A stretch of 9,400 nt of DNA from Bacteriovoracaceae bacterium UBA2394 (GTDB taxonomy: Bacteria > Bdellovibrionota > UBA2394). Made by a program: the position numbers and the translations under genes. The stretch covers positions 1 to 9,400 of the forward strand of contig DDSI01000195.1 of assembly GCA_002343335.1 (NCBI GenBank). Reading direction: 5' to 3'. Shown here one piece after another: positions 1-6,828 of the stretch. The notes beneath the pieces were generated by a model that was not told the DNA's origin, did not search any database, and was given only the letters and a program-made list of their open reading frames with translations. Each line of letters begins with the position of its first letter. Positions within the stretch are counted from its first letter, which is position 1.

Positions 1-61
1 GAACATGACACTCGATACCAATGGTTGGTTGGTAGCGTTCTGTAATAGACTTTAGATTCAT
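1..61 (-). CDS. gatB: GatB, aspartyl/glutamyl-tRNA(Asn/Gln) amidotransferase subunit B (N-terminal fragment, runs off left edge)
   Basis: Only the first 20 codons lie in the window. They read MNLKSITERYQPTIGIECHV, and the stretch Y-Q-P-T-I-G-I-E-C-H-V matches the start of GatB, whose N-terminal catalytic domain begins with an IGxExHVQL-type strand. GatB binds and phosphorylates the glutamate or aspartate carried on mischarged tRNA and receives ammonia from GatA. The ATG (61-59) shares one base with the TAA stop of the upstream gene (63-61), so the two are likely translationally coupled. A G-rich stretch seven bases upstream of the ATG could act as a weak ribosome binding site. Position after gatC and gatA supports the call. 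The Cys before His-Val looks like the CPR form of the motif to me (from memory); other bacteria usually have Val there. Confidence 0.87.
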   Translation of the reverse strand, partial: MNLKSITERYQPTIGIECHV

Positions 62-477
62 TACAGCGCCCCCAAATCAATCAAGGCTTGTTTGAAAATC
101 TTAAGTGCTTCGTTAGCTTGTCGCTTCGTGACCGTCACACCATCATCGTGGGCGATACGGTTGCGTAGCTTATGAGCACGCCAAACGTTATCAATATTGC
201 GTATGTGTGGCCCCGCATTCTTGAGACGTTCTCCCATCGTCGCACCAGACACGCCACGCTCTTTCAATGCAGAATCGAGGAGTTTGTCTGCATTCATGAT
301 GGCAAACTGCCAACTCTCAGGTGTGGCGTTGGATCCCTGGGTAATAGCGAGCCAGCGGGACCGGTACTTTTCCGGGTCAAGCGGGCGACCACTGCGGCGG
401 GTCAGTGAAATAAATATCAACAGTGCGATACCGATAACGACTACAAAAATGAACATCGTCAAAACAAGACCGTTCAC
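61..477 (-). CDS. Membrane-anchored HEPN-like protein of unknown function, inserted between gatA and gatB
   Basis: 138 residues. Residues 4-25 form one hydrophobic membrane segment followed by positive residues (TRRSGR), so the bulk should face the cytoplasm. The soluble part is helical: a W-Q-F-A-I-M-N-A-D-K-L-L-D helix (56-68), a G-x-T-M-G-E-R-L-K turn (78-86) and a W-R-A-H-K-L-R-N-R-I-A-H segment (99-110). The last holds R105-x4-H110, the spacing of the catalytic R-x4-6-H motif of HEPN nucleases and nucleotide-binding proteins. Similar small proteins are, as I recall, common and uncharacterised in CPR genomes. The GTG start is chosen because it overlaps the gatA TGA (GTGA) and has GGAG seven bases upstream (485-488); an internal ATG at codon 8 would cut the membrane segment. 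It sits between gatA and gatB with overlaps at both ends, so it is co-translated with the amidotransferase. Function is unknown; the HEPN assignment is an inference from the motif and helical pattern. Confidence 0.8.
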   Translation of the reverse strand: MNGLVLTMFIFVVVIGIALLIFISLTRRSGRPLDPEKYRSRWLAITQGSNATPESWQFAIMNADKLLDSALKERGVSGATMGERLKNAGPHIRNIDNVWRAHKLRNRIAHDDGVTVTKRQANEALKIFKQALIDLGAL

Positions 478-1859
478 ACCGAAGCTCCTTCGATAACACT
501 GGCAAATGCCATCACGGTCGTGTCGCTGCCGCGCGCACCGATGATTTGAAAACCAACCGGTAACCCGTCCGATTCAACCGGAACACTCACAGCTGGCATA
601 CCAGTCAAACTAGCTGAAACGGTCATCTGATCAGCGAGATACATACTCAGTGGGTCGCGTGTGTTTTCACCAAGCTTGAACGCGACGGTCGGGACGGTTG
701 GACCGACCAGAACATCGTATGTTTCAAGGGCTTCGTTCATCGCATTCGTCAGTAACGTACGCACTTTGGCTGCCTGACGGAAATACGCATCGTAGTAACC
801 ACTTGATAGAACGTAGTTACCAATCAAAATACGGCGTTTGTTTTCAGGCATGAAACCATGATTGCGTGTCTCAGAATATACCGATGCGAGATTGGTTGTA
901 GTGCCTGGCCTCACCCCATATCGTATGCCGTCATAACGAGCAAGATTGGATGCCACTTCCGCTGGAACGATAATATAGTAGACAGCAAGCGCGTATTGCA
1001 GAATCGGGAGAGAAACCTCATCGACTTCATAACCATCAGATTTGAGAGTATCAAGTGTCCGCAAGATACTCGACTTCACATCGTCAGCGACGCCGTCACT
1101 CAGCCACTCTTTGATAACGCCGACTTTTTTAACTTCAGTTGCGCTAACGTCGTAAGGATTCTCAATCGTCGTACTATCCTTGGTATCTTTGCCGGCAATC
1201 ACGTCCATCACCAGCTTGGCGTCCTCAACTGTATGCGTAAGCGGCCCAATAACATCCGTGCTACTGGCCATCGCCACTACGCCATATCGACTAACCGCGC
1301 CATACGTTGGTTTGAGACCGACAACGCCCGTGAAACTAGCTGGCTCGCGAATCGAACCACCGGTATCAGTGCCGAGCGCGAACGGCACAATGTCCAGCGC
1401 AACCGCCGCAGCCGATCCCCCCGAGCTACCGCCAGCAACACGTGTACTATCATGAGGATTAGTTGTTGGTCCAAATGCGGAGTTCTCTGTACTTCCACCA
1501 TGCGCAAAAGCGTCGAGATTTGCCTTTGCTATGCAGATGGCGCCTGCGGCTTCAAGGCGCTCGATCGCCTCAGACTGAAATGGCGCTTCAAAGTTTTCAA
1601 GGATTTTCGCTGCAGCCGTTGTATGGCTACCGAATGTCAGGAAGTTGTCTTTGGCTATGAACGGCACGCCAGCGAGCGAACCAGCATCAATACCGTTATT
1701 TAGTTTTTCATCAATCTCACCAGCACGAATCAGTGCCCGTTCTTCCATCAGCTCCAGCAACGCGTGTGCTCTGTCAGCTTTGGCACGTTCTATCGCTGCT
1801 TTCACGACTTCTAGTGCGGAGCTGGATGAGACTATCGCTTTTACTTCGTTAATTGTCAT
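474..1859 (-). CDS. gatA: GatA, aspartyl/glutamyl-tRNA(Asn/Gln) amidotransferase subunit A
   Basis: 461 residues, the glutaminase subunit of GatCAB. It hydrolyses glutamine and passes ammonia to GatB, which amidates Glu-tRNA(Gln) or Asp-tRNA(Asn). The amidase-signature triad is intact: K70 (in FIAKDN), cis-S145 (in GGSSGGS) and S169 (in TDTGGS), with the same spacing as the Staphylococcus aureus enzyme (K79/S154/S178). The protein is about 20 residues shorter than the usual 480-490, mostly at the C-terminus. K-D-N-F-L after the catalytic Lys, A-N-L-D-A-F-A-H-G-G-S-T-E-N-S and R-Y-G-V-V-A-M-A-S-S-T-D are variants I associate with Saccharibacteria rather than Proteobacteria. The ATG overlaps the gatC stop (ATGA) and has GAGGG (1867-1871) seven bases upstream. 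Rare Ile codon ATA appears at residues 9, 23, 68 and 110, whereas the first 80 codons of gltX in this window have none, which hints at a different genome. Confidence 0.97.
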   Translation of the reverse strand: MTINEVKAIVSSSSALEVVKAAIERAKADRAHALLELMEERALIRAGEIDEKLNNGIDAGSLAGVPFIAKDNFLTFGSHTTAAAKILENFEAPFQSEAIERLEAAGAICIAKANLDAFAHGGSTENSAFGPTTNPHDSTRVAGGSSGGSAAAVALDIVPFALGTDTGGSIREPASFTGVVGLKPTYGAVSRYGVVAMASSTDVIGPLTHTVEDAKLVMDVIAGKDTKDSTTIENPYDVSATEVKKVGVIKEWLSDGVADDVKSSILRTLDTLKSDGYEVDEVSLPILQYALAVYYIIVPAEVASNLARYDGIRYGVRPGTTTNLASVYSETRNHGFMPENKRRILIGNYVLSSGYYDAYFRQAAKVRTLLTNAMNEALETYDVLVGPTVPTVAFKLGENTRDPLSMYLADQMTVSASLTGMPAVSVPVESDGLPVGFQIIGARGSDTTVMAFASVIEGASV

Positions 1860-2149
1860 TCGATTACCCTCGGCACTACTAGCGAGCCGTCCGCTTGTTC
1901 CGGAGCATTCTTCAAAAGCTCAACCTGACTGACACCATACTCAATTACTGCATCTTGACGCACGACAGTCTCGAGGTCGTGAGGCTGGTAGGTCGGTTCA
2001 ATGTCAGCAGTATCAACATCTCGTAACTGTTCAACGTAACCTAAGATCTGCGTCAAATCGGTTTGCATAGATGCCACCTCTTCATCGGTGAGCGTCAAAG
2101 CGGAAAGCGCCGCCAATTTTTGGACATCAGAAGGAGAAATTTTGGTCAT
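1856..2149 (-). CDS. gatC: GatC, aspartyl/glutamyl-tRNA(Asn/Gln) amidotransferase subunit C
   Basis: 97 residues, the normal size. GatC is the non-catalytic strap that wraps GatA and links it to GatB. Recognisable pattern: an N-terminal V-Q-K-L-A-A-L-S-A-L-x-L-T-D-E-E helix (9-24), an L-x-x-I-L-G-Y-V-E-Q-L-R-D-V-D-T helix (32-47), the I-E-P-T motif (50-53), R-Q-D (64-66) and the LLKNAPE segment (78-84) ending in V-V-P-R-V-I-E. It starts 30 nt after the uvrB stop and overlaps gatA by 4 nt. No Shine-Dalgarno sequence is visible before its ATG. Instead an extended -10 box lies only 8 nt upstream, which suggests a separate, possibly leaderless transcript (inference). It heads a gatC-gatA-membrane protein-gatB cluster. 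Confidence 0.96.
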   Translation of the reverse strand: MTKISPSDVQKLAALSALTLTDEEVASMQTDLTQILGYVEQLRDVDTADIEPTYQPHDLETVVRQDAVIEYGVSQVELLKNAPEQADGSLVVPRVIE

Positions 2150-2157
2150 TACAGTCC

Positions 2158-2166
2158 AGTATACCA
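2158..2166 (-). promoter_or_regulatory. Possible extended -10 promoter for the gatC operon, leaderless
   Basis: On the minus strand the sequence TGGTATACT (TGn plus TATACT, five of six matches to TATAAT) sits in the gap between uvrB and gatC. Eight bases (GGACTGTA) separate it from the gatC ATG, so transcription would begin at or one to two bases before the start codon. There is no ribosome binding site in the gap, which fits leaderless translation. There is no good -35 box, as expected for an extended -10 promoter. A single short motif can arise by chance, so this is tentative. Confidence 0.4.
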
Positions 2167-2179
2167 GAGGCAGGCCGGC

Positions 2180-4189
2180 TTATTTCATGGTTTGTTTAAT
2201 ATCGGTAATTGTATCTCGCAGCTCAGCGGCCCGCTCGAACTCGAGGTTCGCGCTAGCGAGCTCCATCTGTGCCGTAAGCTCACGCACAAGCGCTGGATAC
2301 TCATCCTTTGGAATTTTCTTGAGATTCAACTTGTCTTTCTTTTTGTCGTCATCTTTTTGCGGAATAATCGCACGCAGCCCTTCGTCAATAGCCTTATCGA
2401 CACCTCGCGGTGTAATATCGTGCTGCTTATTATAATCACTCTGTTTTTCACGACGCCGGTTCGTTTCATCAATCGCAATCTTCATGCTATTCGTCATATT
2501 GTCAGCATACATAACCACCCGACCCTGTTCGTGACGAGCAGCCCGACCGATCGTCTGGATGAGCGCACTTGCACTCCGCAAGAAGCCTTCCTTGTCAGCG
2601 TCCATGATCGCCACTAAACTGACCTCGGGCAAATCAAGCCCTTCGCGCAGCAAATTGATCCCAATTAAAATGTCGTAAATGCCCAGGCGCAAATCTTTAA
2701 TCAGTTGCGACCGCTCGAGCGTTTCAATATCGGCATGCATGTAGCGAACTTTGAACTGAAGACTTTGCAGGTACTCGCTCAAATTTTCCGCGCTCTTTTT
2801 TGTAAGCGTGGTCACGAGCGTCCGTTCTCCCTTAGCAACTTGCGCTCTCAGCTCCGCAATCAGAGAGTCGACCTGATTTTTTGCGGGCTTGATTTCAATT
2901 GCAGGATCTAAAAGTCCCGTAGGTCGAATGATCTGCTCAATCAAATGCTCTCCGGATTTGTTCACCTCGTAATCGCCAGGCGTTGCGGAAACGTAAATCG
3001 TTTGGCCGACGCGCTCACAAAATTCTTCAAATTTTAACGGCCGATTGTCGAGCGCGGAAGGCAGTCGAAATCCATGCTCCACGAGCGTCATTTTTCTAGA
3101 ACGATCGCCATTGTACATCCCACCGATTTGCGGAACGGTCGCATGACTTTCATCCACGATAAGTAAAAAATCTGACGGAAAATAATCAAGAAGCGTGTAA
3201 GGCGCCTCTCCAGGCGCACGGCCCGTAAGATGCCTGGAATAATTTTCAATCCCTAAGCAAAAGCCAGCCTCTTTGAGCATTTCCAAATCAAAATTCGTTC
3301 TTTGCTCGAGTCGCTTCGCCTCCAAAACCTTTCCATCGTTTTTGAGTCGCATGATCTGATCCTTCAGCTCGGCGCGGATATTTCCAATCGTTTGATCGAT
3401 CGTCTCCGGCCACGTAATGTAGTGAGAAGTGGGATACACCGCTATCTTAACTAACTTCCGAATAGGCCGGCCCGTTAAAGAGTCCACCTCCGTGATCCCG
3501 TCCACCGTGTCACCGAAAAGTTCGATGCGAATTGCCTTTGATTCTTCGGAAGCTGGAAAAACTTCGACCACATCACCGCGAACTCGAAACGTTCCTCGAT
3601 GAAAATCATAATCCGACCGCACGTAGCCAATTTGAATGAGCTTTGCCAAAATTTCTTCGCGCTCAATTTTTTGATCCTTCTCCACATAGAGCAGCATTCC
3701 GTAATACGCTTCGGGCGATCCAAGGCCGTAGATACAAGAGACCGAAGAAACGATGATCACATCATTTCGCTCAAGAAGAGACCGCGTAGCGGAGTGCCGC
3801 ATCTTATCGATCGTGTCATTGATGGCTGAGTCTTTCTCGATGTAGGTATCCGTCGCAGGAACATAGGCTTCGGGTTGGTAGTAATCATAAAAGCTAACAA
3901 AGTATTCCACCGCATTTTCCGGAAACAATTCCCGAAACTCCGTAAAGAGCTGAGCCGCGAGCGTTTTGTTGTGCGCGATGATAAGCGTCGGGCGATTCAC
4001 ACTCTGAATCACATTCGCCATCGTAAACGTTTTTCCCGAACCCGTGATCCCGAGCAAAACTTGGTCGGAGACACCGCCCTTCAAATTGCGAATGAGCTTC
4101 TCGATGGCCTGAGGCTGACTGCCCTTTGGCTTAAATCCCGAACGAAGATTGAAAATTTCGCGATGAAGGTGAATGGGGCGCTCAACCAT
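2180..4189 (-). CDS. uvrB: UvrB, excinuclease ABC subunit B (appears to be a chimera of two lineages)
   Basis: 669 residues, full length. UvrB is the DNA damage-verifying helicase-like core of nucleotide excision repair; it is loaded by UvrA and recruits UvrC. Visible in order: Walker A G-I-T-G-S-G-K-T (47-54), the Tyr-rich DNA-inserting beta-hairpin (96-111, with [11 protein letters not shown]), Walker B D-E-S-H (346-349), Y-V-S-A-T-P-G motif (399-405), the helicase motif [12 protein letters not shown] (512-523), motif [10 protein letters not shown] (545-552), and a C-terminal UvrC-binding UVR motif (about 632-667). The ATG has GGAGG seven bases upstream (4198-4202), overlapping the gltX TAG stop. 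Up to about residue 510 the protein looks Bdellovibrionota/deltaproteobacterial. The tail, with [11 protein letters not shown] and K-K-I-P-K-D-E-Y-P, resembles Saccharibacteria, like the gatCAB genes that follow. All motifs are present and the frame is unbroken. Confidence 0.95.
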   Translation of the reverse strand: MVERPIHLHREIFNLRSGFKPKGSQPQAIEKLIRNLKGGVSDQVLLGITGSGKTFTMANVIQSVNRPTLIIAHNKTLAAQLFTEFRELFPENAVEYFVSFYDYYQPEAYVPATDTYIEKDSAINDTIDKMRHSATRSLLERNDVIIVSSVSCIYGLGSPEAYYGMLLYVEKDQKIEREEILAKLIQIGYVRSDYDFHRGTFRVRGDVVEVFPASEESKAIRIELFGDTVDGITEVDSLTGRPIRKLVKIAVYPTSHYITWPETIDQTIGNIRAELKDQIMRLKNDGKVLEAKRLEQRTNFDLEMLKEAGFCLGIENYSRHLTGRAPGEAPYTLLDYFPSDFLLIVDESHATVPQIGGMYNGDRSRKMTLVEHGFRLPSALDNRPLKFEEFCERVGQTIYVSATPGDYEVNKSGEHLIEQIIRPTGLLDPAIEIKPAKNQVDSLIAELRAQVAKGERTLVTTLTKKSAENLSEYLQSLQFKVRYMHADIETLERSQLIKDLRLGIYDILIGINLLREGLDLPEVSLVAIMDADKEGFLRSASALIQTIGRAARHEQGRVVMYADNMTNSMKIAIDETNRRREKQSDYNKQHDITPRGVDKAIDEGLRAIIPQKDDDKKKDKLNLKKIPKDEYPALVRELTAQMELASANLEFERAAELRDTITDIKQTMK
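2620..2668. other. Probable junction between two genomes inside uvrB
   Basis: This stretch encodes UvrB residues of about 508-524 (the conserved [14 protein letters not shown] helicase motif). Everything to its left (UvrB tail, GatC, GatA, membrane protein, GatB) resembles Saccharibacteria. Everything to its right (rest of UvrB, GluRS, IspD, IspF, CarD, exported proteins) resembles Bdellovibrionota or deltaproteobacteria. A highly conserved coding motif is where short identical k-mers from two organisms could be joined by an assembler or by template switching. The exact base cannot be fixed by eye; the bounds are an estimate and could be off by a hundred bases or more. Genuine recombination remains possible. 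Confidence 0.55.
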
Positions 4190-4197
4190 GGACTCGC

Positions 4198-4202
4198 CCT
4201 CC
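4198..4202 (-). promoter_or_regulatory. uvrB ribosome binding site
   Basis: GGAGG on the minus strand lies seven bases upstream of the uvrB ATG and shares its last plus-strand base with the gltX TAG stop (4202-4204). It fixes the uvrB start and implies that gltX and uvrB are on one transcript, with ribosomes reloading at the gltX terminus. Confidence 0.8.
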
Positions 4203-5635
4203 TATCCTGCAAATTGTATGGCCCGCTCCAAACGATGGACGACTTCTTGACCGCCCAAAATTTTTGCCAAAGGCACCAACTCGGGGCCCGCTTCTACGCC
4301 GGTAATCGCCACGCGAAAAGGAAAATACAAATCCTTTCCCTTGAGGCCCAAATCCTTGCCTGAACTTTGGATACTCTGCTTGAGACCCTCTTCAAGTGCT
4401 TTGTTCTCACCAAGGGACTGCTTCAGATACTGCAGTCCTTTTTCCAGGGCCTGTTTGGATTTGTCGGCCTTTAAAATTTTCGTCGCATTGTCCGTTTGAT
4501 AATCGGGTTGGCCGAGAAATTTTTCGACCTTATAAAGTTCCTGCACCGTATGAGCATCATGCCTTACAAGCGCGAGGGCATCCTTCCAAATCGGGGCCCA
4601 TGCGGAATTCTTGGGGGGCGCCAACCGCTCTAGCTCCGCCAGAGATAGGTCATTCATGTGCTGCTGATTCAAAAAATTCAGTTTTTGAAAATCAAAAAGA
4701 GCCCGGCCCTTATGAACGCGATCCAAATCAAACAACTTCATGAGCTCTTCAGGTTTGAACTTCTCACCGGTCTTACCGGTATCGCCCGGCGACCAGCCGA
4801 GGAGCGAAAGATAATTGAGAATTCCCTCGCGAATGTAGCCCTGCTCGCGCAGATCTCGAATTCCCAGGCTGCCCTCACGCTTGCTCAATTTGCCGCCATC
4901 CTCCGCGCCGATCAGTGGCAAATGCGCGAATTGCGGTGTTTTGTAACCCATTGTCTGAAAGATTAAAACTTGGCGGAAGGTATTGGAGAGATGGTCTTCA
5001 CCTCGAACCACATGGGTCATTTCTTGAAGCGCGTCGTCCACTGCATTTGCAAAAAGGAAAACCGGGACACCGCTTGCACGACTCAAGACAAAGTCCCCGA
5101 TCACTTCGCGCTGCATTTCCACGTGACCACGAATCGAATCTTCAATGGTGACGGGTGCTCCATCCGGCACGTGCATTCGCCAAACGAATGGCTCAGTCGC
5201 AGCACGCTTCGTGGCATCCGCCTCGGAAATGCTTAAGCAACGACCCACATATTTGATGACCTTTTTTTGCGACGATAAAAGCTTTCGATCTTGGTCGAGT
5301 TGATCCGGAGTACAAAAACACCGATAAACGCGCGCAAGTTTCGTGAGCCGCTTCAACTCTCGCTCATAAATGTCGTAGCGCTCGGAGCAACGATAGGGTC
5401 CTAAAGGTCCGCCAATATCTGGTCCCTCGTCCCAAGTGAGTTGCAACCATTTTAAATCTTCGATGAAGGAGGCTTCTGAGCCAGCGACGATTCTCTCTTG
5501 ATCCGTATCTTCGATCCGAAGAATGAACCGCCCGCCCTTGGCTCGAGCGTAAAGGAAAGCGAACAATGCGGTACGGGCATTCCCCAAATGGAGGAATCCA
5601 GAAGGCGAAGGGGCAAATCGAGTTCTAACGACCAT
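4202..5635 (-). CDS. gltX: Glutamyl-tRNA synthetase (GluRS)
   Basis: 477 residues, normal length for a bacterial class I GluRS, which charges tRNA(Glu) with glutamate in the cytoplasm. The N-terminus R-F-A-P-S-P-S-G-F-L-H-L-G-N carries the HIGH motif as H16-L-G-N19. L-R-I-E-D-T-D (39-45) is part of the glutamate site. The KMSKS loop is K249-L-S-K-R253, and R-G-E-D-H-L-S-N (211-218) is typical. The C-terminal helical domain ends in F-P-F-R-V-A-I-T-G (438-446) and the usual G-P-E-L segment. C106-x-C108-x24-C133 resembles the zinc site of E. coli GluRS, but the expected fourth ligand position is S135. Whether it is discriminating or also charges tRNA(Gln) cannot be told from this sequence; the gatCAB genes nearby probably belong to another genome. 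It starts 56 nt after the exported-protein gene, with only a weak purine-rich AAGAG before the ATG, and it ends 12 nt before uvrB. Confidence 0.96.
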   Translation of the reverse strand: MVVRTRFAPSPSGFLHLGNARTALFAFLYARAKGGRFILRIEDTDQERIVAGSEASFIEDLKWLQLTWDEGPDIGGPLGPYRCSERYDIYERELKRLTKLARVYRCFCTPDQLDQDRKLLSSQKKVIKYVGRCLSISEADATKRAATEPFVWRMHVPDGAPVTIEDSIRGHVEMQREVIGDFVLSRASGVPVFLFANAVDDALQEMTHVVRGEDHLSNTFRQVLIFQTMGYKTPQFAHLPLIGAEDGGKLSKREGSLGIRDLREQGYIREGILNYLSLLGWSPGDTGKTGEKFKPEELMKLFDLDRVHKGRALFDFQKLNFLNQQHMNDLSLAELERLAPPKNSAWAPIWKDALALVRHDAHTVQELYKVEKFLGQPDYQTDNATKILKADKSKQALEKGLQYLKQSLGENKALEEGLKQSIQSSGKDLGLKGKDLYFPFRVAITGVEAGPELVPLAKILGGQEVVHRLERAIQFAG

Positions 5636-5691
5636 TGCTCTTTCTAGCCTTGAATGGAACGGGAGACAAATGTCTGTTCGACTTAGGAAAC

Positions 5692-6225
5692 CTACTTACC
5701 TTGATCGCCCAACTCGCGGACCTCTTCGGTGCAGAATAGGGAGGACATGTCGACCTCCACCACGTCTCCTCGAGAGGCACCCGGTGGAACCACTGAAACC
5801 GTCGGTCCCTGAGCATCGGCTCCCAGTTGAGCCACACGTTGTAAATACTCCCGCTGCTGACGAGCAAGATTCTGATAATCGCTCGCCGGCCGAAGTCCCC
5901 AATCCATTACTTCTTTATCGAGATCATCTTGAAACTCAGGACTCAAAAGTGAACGAAACTCTAAATAGGCAGCATGTCGCCGTTCCTGTTCCGCTTGCTG
6001 CGCAGCCAACTCCTCAGGGGTCATGAGCGGAACCGTACGAAGGGGAGCGATGTTGCTGGGAGCGGGCAGCCCATTTAAATCTTCAGGTCTCGCGGCGAGG
6101 TCAACGTCCGAATTACCACTGCTCCACATCCAAGAATCATCAAAATTGGATTGGGCAGAGACCGATGATGTGATGAAAAAGCCAACACAGAAAAGGAGCG
6201 CAAGAATCACGAAACGAAAAGGCAT
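5692..6225 (-). CDS. Small exported protein of unknown function
   Basis: 177 residues from the ATG at 6225, which has GGAGG five bases upstream (6231-6235). A longer reading from a TTG at 6237 would place this ribosome binding site inside the gene, so the ATG is preferred. Residues 1-24 are a clear Sec signal peptide: M-P-F-R, a hydrophobic core (about 5-18) and a V-S-A|Q cleavage site. There is no lipobox. The mature protein has a Pro-rich segment (about 47-68), then a Gln/Glu/Arg-rich probably helical region (about 69-95, with E-L-A-A-Q-Q-A-E-Q-E-R-R) and a further helical stretch around Y-Q-N-L-A-R-Q-Q-R-E-Y-L-Q-R-V. The C-terminus is acidic. I recognise no family. It lies between ispF and gltX on the same strand, about 110 nt after ispF, and may have its own promoter. 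Periplasmic location is inferred from the signal peptide. Confidence 0.75.
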   Translation of the reverse strand: MPFRFVILALLFCVGFFITSSVSAQSNFDDSWMWSSGNSDVDLAARPEDLNGLPAPSNIAPLRTVPLMTPEELAAQQAEQERRHAAYLEFRSLLSPEFQDDLDKEVMDWGLRPASDYQNLARQQREYLQRVAQLGADAQGPTVSVVPPGASRGDVVEVDMSSLFCTEEVRELGDQGK

Positions 6226-6339
6226 TGGGACCTCCAAAAGGATTCATTAGTTTGCAACGCAGAGACCGCAAAGGCTTCTCATACCTATTTCATTTGGCAA
6301 CTAAATTTGGCGGAACAGGGGTGCGGACGCCCTAAAACG

Positions 6340-6828
6340 CTATTTCCTTAGGCTAATCAAACAGACGGCTTGAGCGGCAATGCCCTCTTCTCGGCCCGTG
6401 AAGCCGAGTTTCTCGGTGGTGGTGGCCTTCATCTGAATTCGGTCGAGTTCAAGCTGAAGGGCTTCGGAAATCTTTTGTCGCATGGATAGTGCGTGCGGCG
6501 CGATCTTCGGCCGCTCGAGCATCAGCACGCAATCGATGGATAAGATCCGCGCGCCCCTTTTTTCAACGAGGTCTTTCACATATCGAACAAACTCAATGCT
6601 GGGCTTGTTCTTCCATCTCGCATCGGACGGGGAAAAATGTTGGCCGATGTCACCCTCGCCGAGCGCGCCGAGCACGGCATCCACTATCGCGTGAAGTAAA
6701 ACATCCGCATCGGAATGTCCGTCGAGTCCGCGATCGAATGGAATTTCCACGCCCCCAATCATGAGCGGGCGCCCAGTCACAAAGGCGTGCACATCAAAAC
6801 CCATTCCGATTCTCAGCGTATCAATCAT
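6340..6828 (-). CDS. ispF: 2-C-methyl-D-erythritol 2,4-cyclodiphosphate synthase
   Basis: 162 residues, full length. IspF is the fifth enzyme of the MEP isoprenoid pathway: it cyclises CDP-methylerythritol 2-phosphate to the 2,4-cyclodiphosphate and releases CMP. It normally works as a trimer with zinc. The metal ligands are present: D12 and H14 in G-F-D-V-H and H46 in L-L-H-A-I-V-D. The D-G-H-S-D-A-D-V (36-43) and G-E-G-D-I-G-Q-H-F (57-65) loops and the C-terminal K-A-T-T-T-E-K-L-G-F-T-G-R-E-E-G-I (134-150) are all typical. The ATG overlaps the end of ispD by 8 nt, with AGAG just upstream as a weak ribosome binding site. The pairing with ispD supports a shared transcript. CPR bacteria usually lack this pathway, so the gene supports a non-CPR source for this half of the window. 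Confidence 0.97.
   Translation of the reverse strand: MIDTLRIGMGFDVHAFVTGRPLMIGGVEIPFDRGLDGHSDADVLLHAIVDAVLGALGEGDIGQHFSPSDARWKNKPSIEFVRYVKDLVEKRGARILSIDCVLMLERPKIAPHALSMRQKISEALQLELDRIQMKATTTEKLGFTGREEGIAAQAVCLISLRK

Noticed and set aside
858..1703. Long open frame (281 codons) on the plus strand opposite gatA
   Set aside because: The minus strand here encodes an intact GatA with its full catalytic triad. The plus-strand translation is Cys- and Arg-rich with no family resemblance and no ribosome binding site, so it is an antisense shadow.
474..5635. Reading gltX and gatCAB as one organism's indirect Gln-tRNA pathway
   Set aside because: They lie on opposite sides of the suspected uvrB junction and look like different phyla, so their proximity may be artificial.
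6226..6237. TTG start at 6237 for the exported protein
   Set aside because: It would put the GGAGG ribosome binding site inside the coding sequence and extend the signal peptide by four residues. The ATG at 6225 is better placed.
6292..6311. Direct repeat ATTTGGC (6292-6298 and 6305-6311) upstream of the exported-protein gene
   Set aside because: Seven bases repeated within an AT-rich 100-base gap is weak, and nothing links it to a promoter.
6238..6339. Possible terminator after ispF
   Set aside because: GC-rich pieces are present, but I found no stem followed by a T-run on the minus strand, so a terminator cannot be supported.
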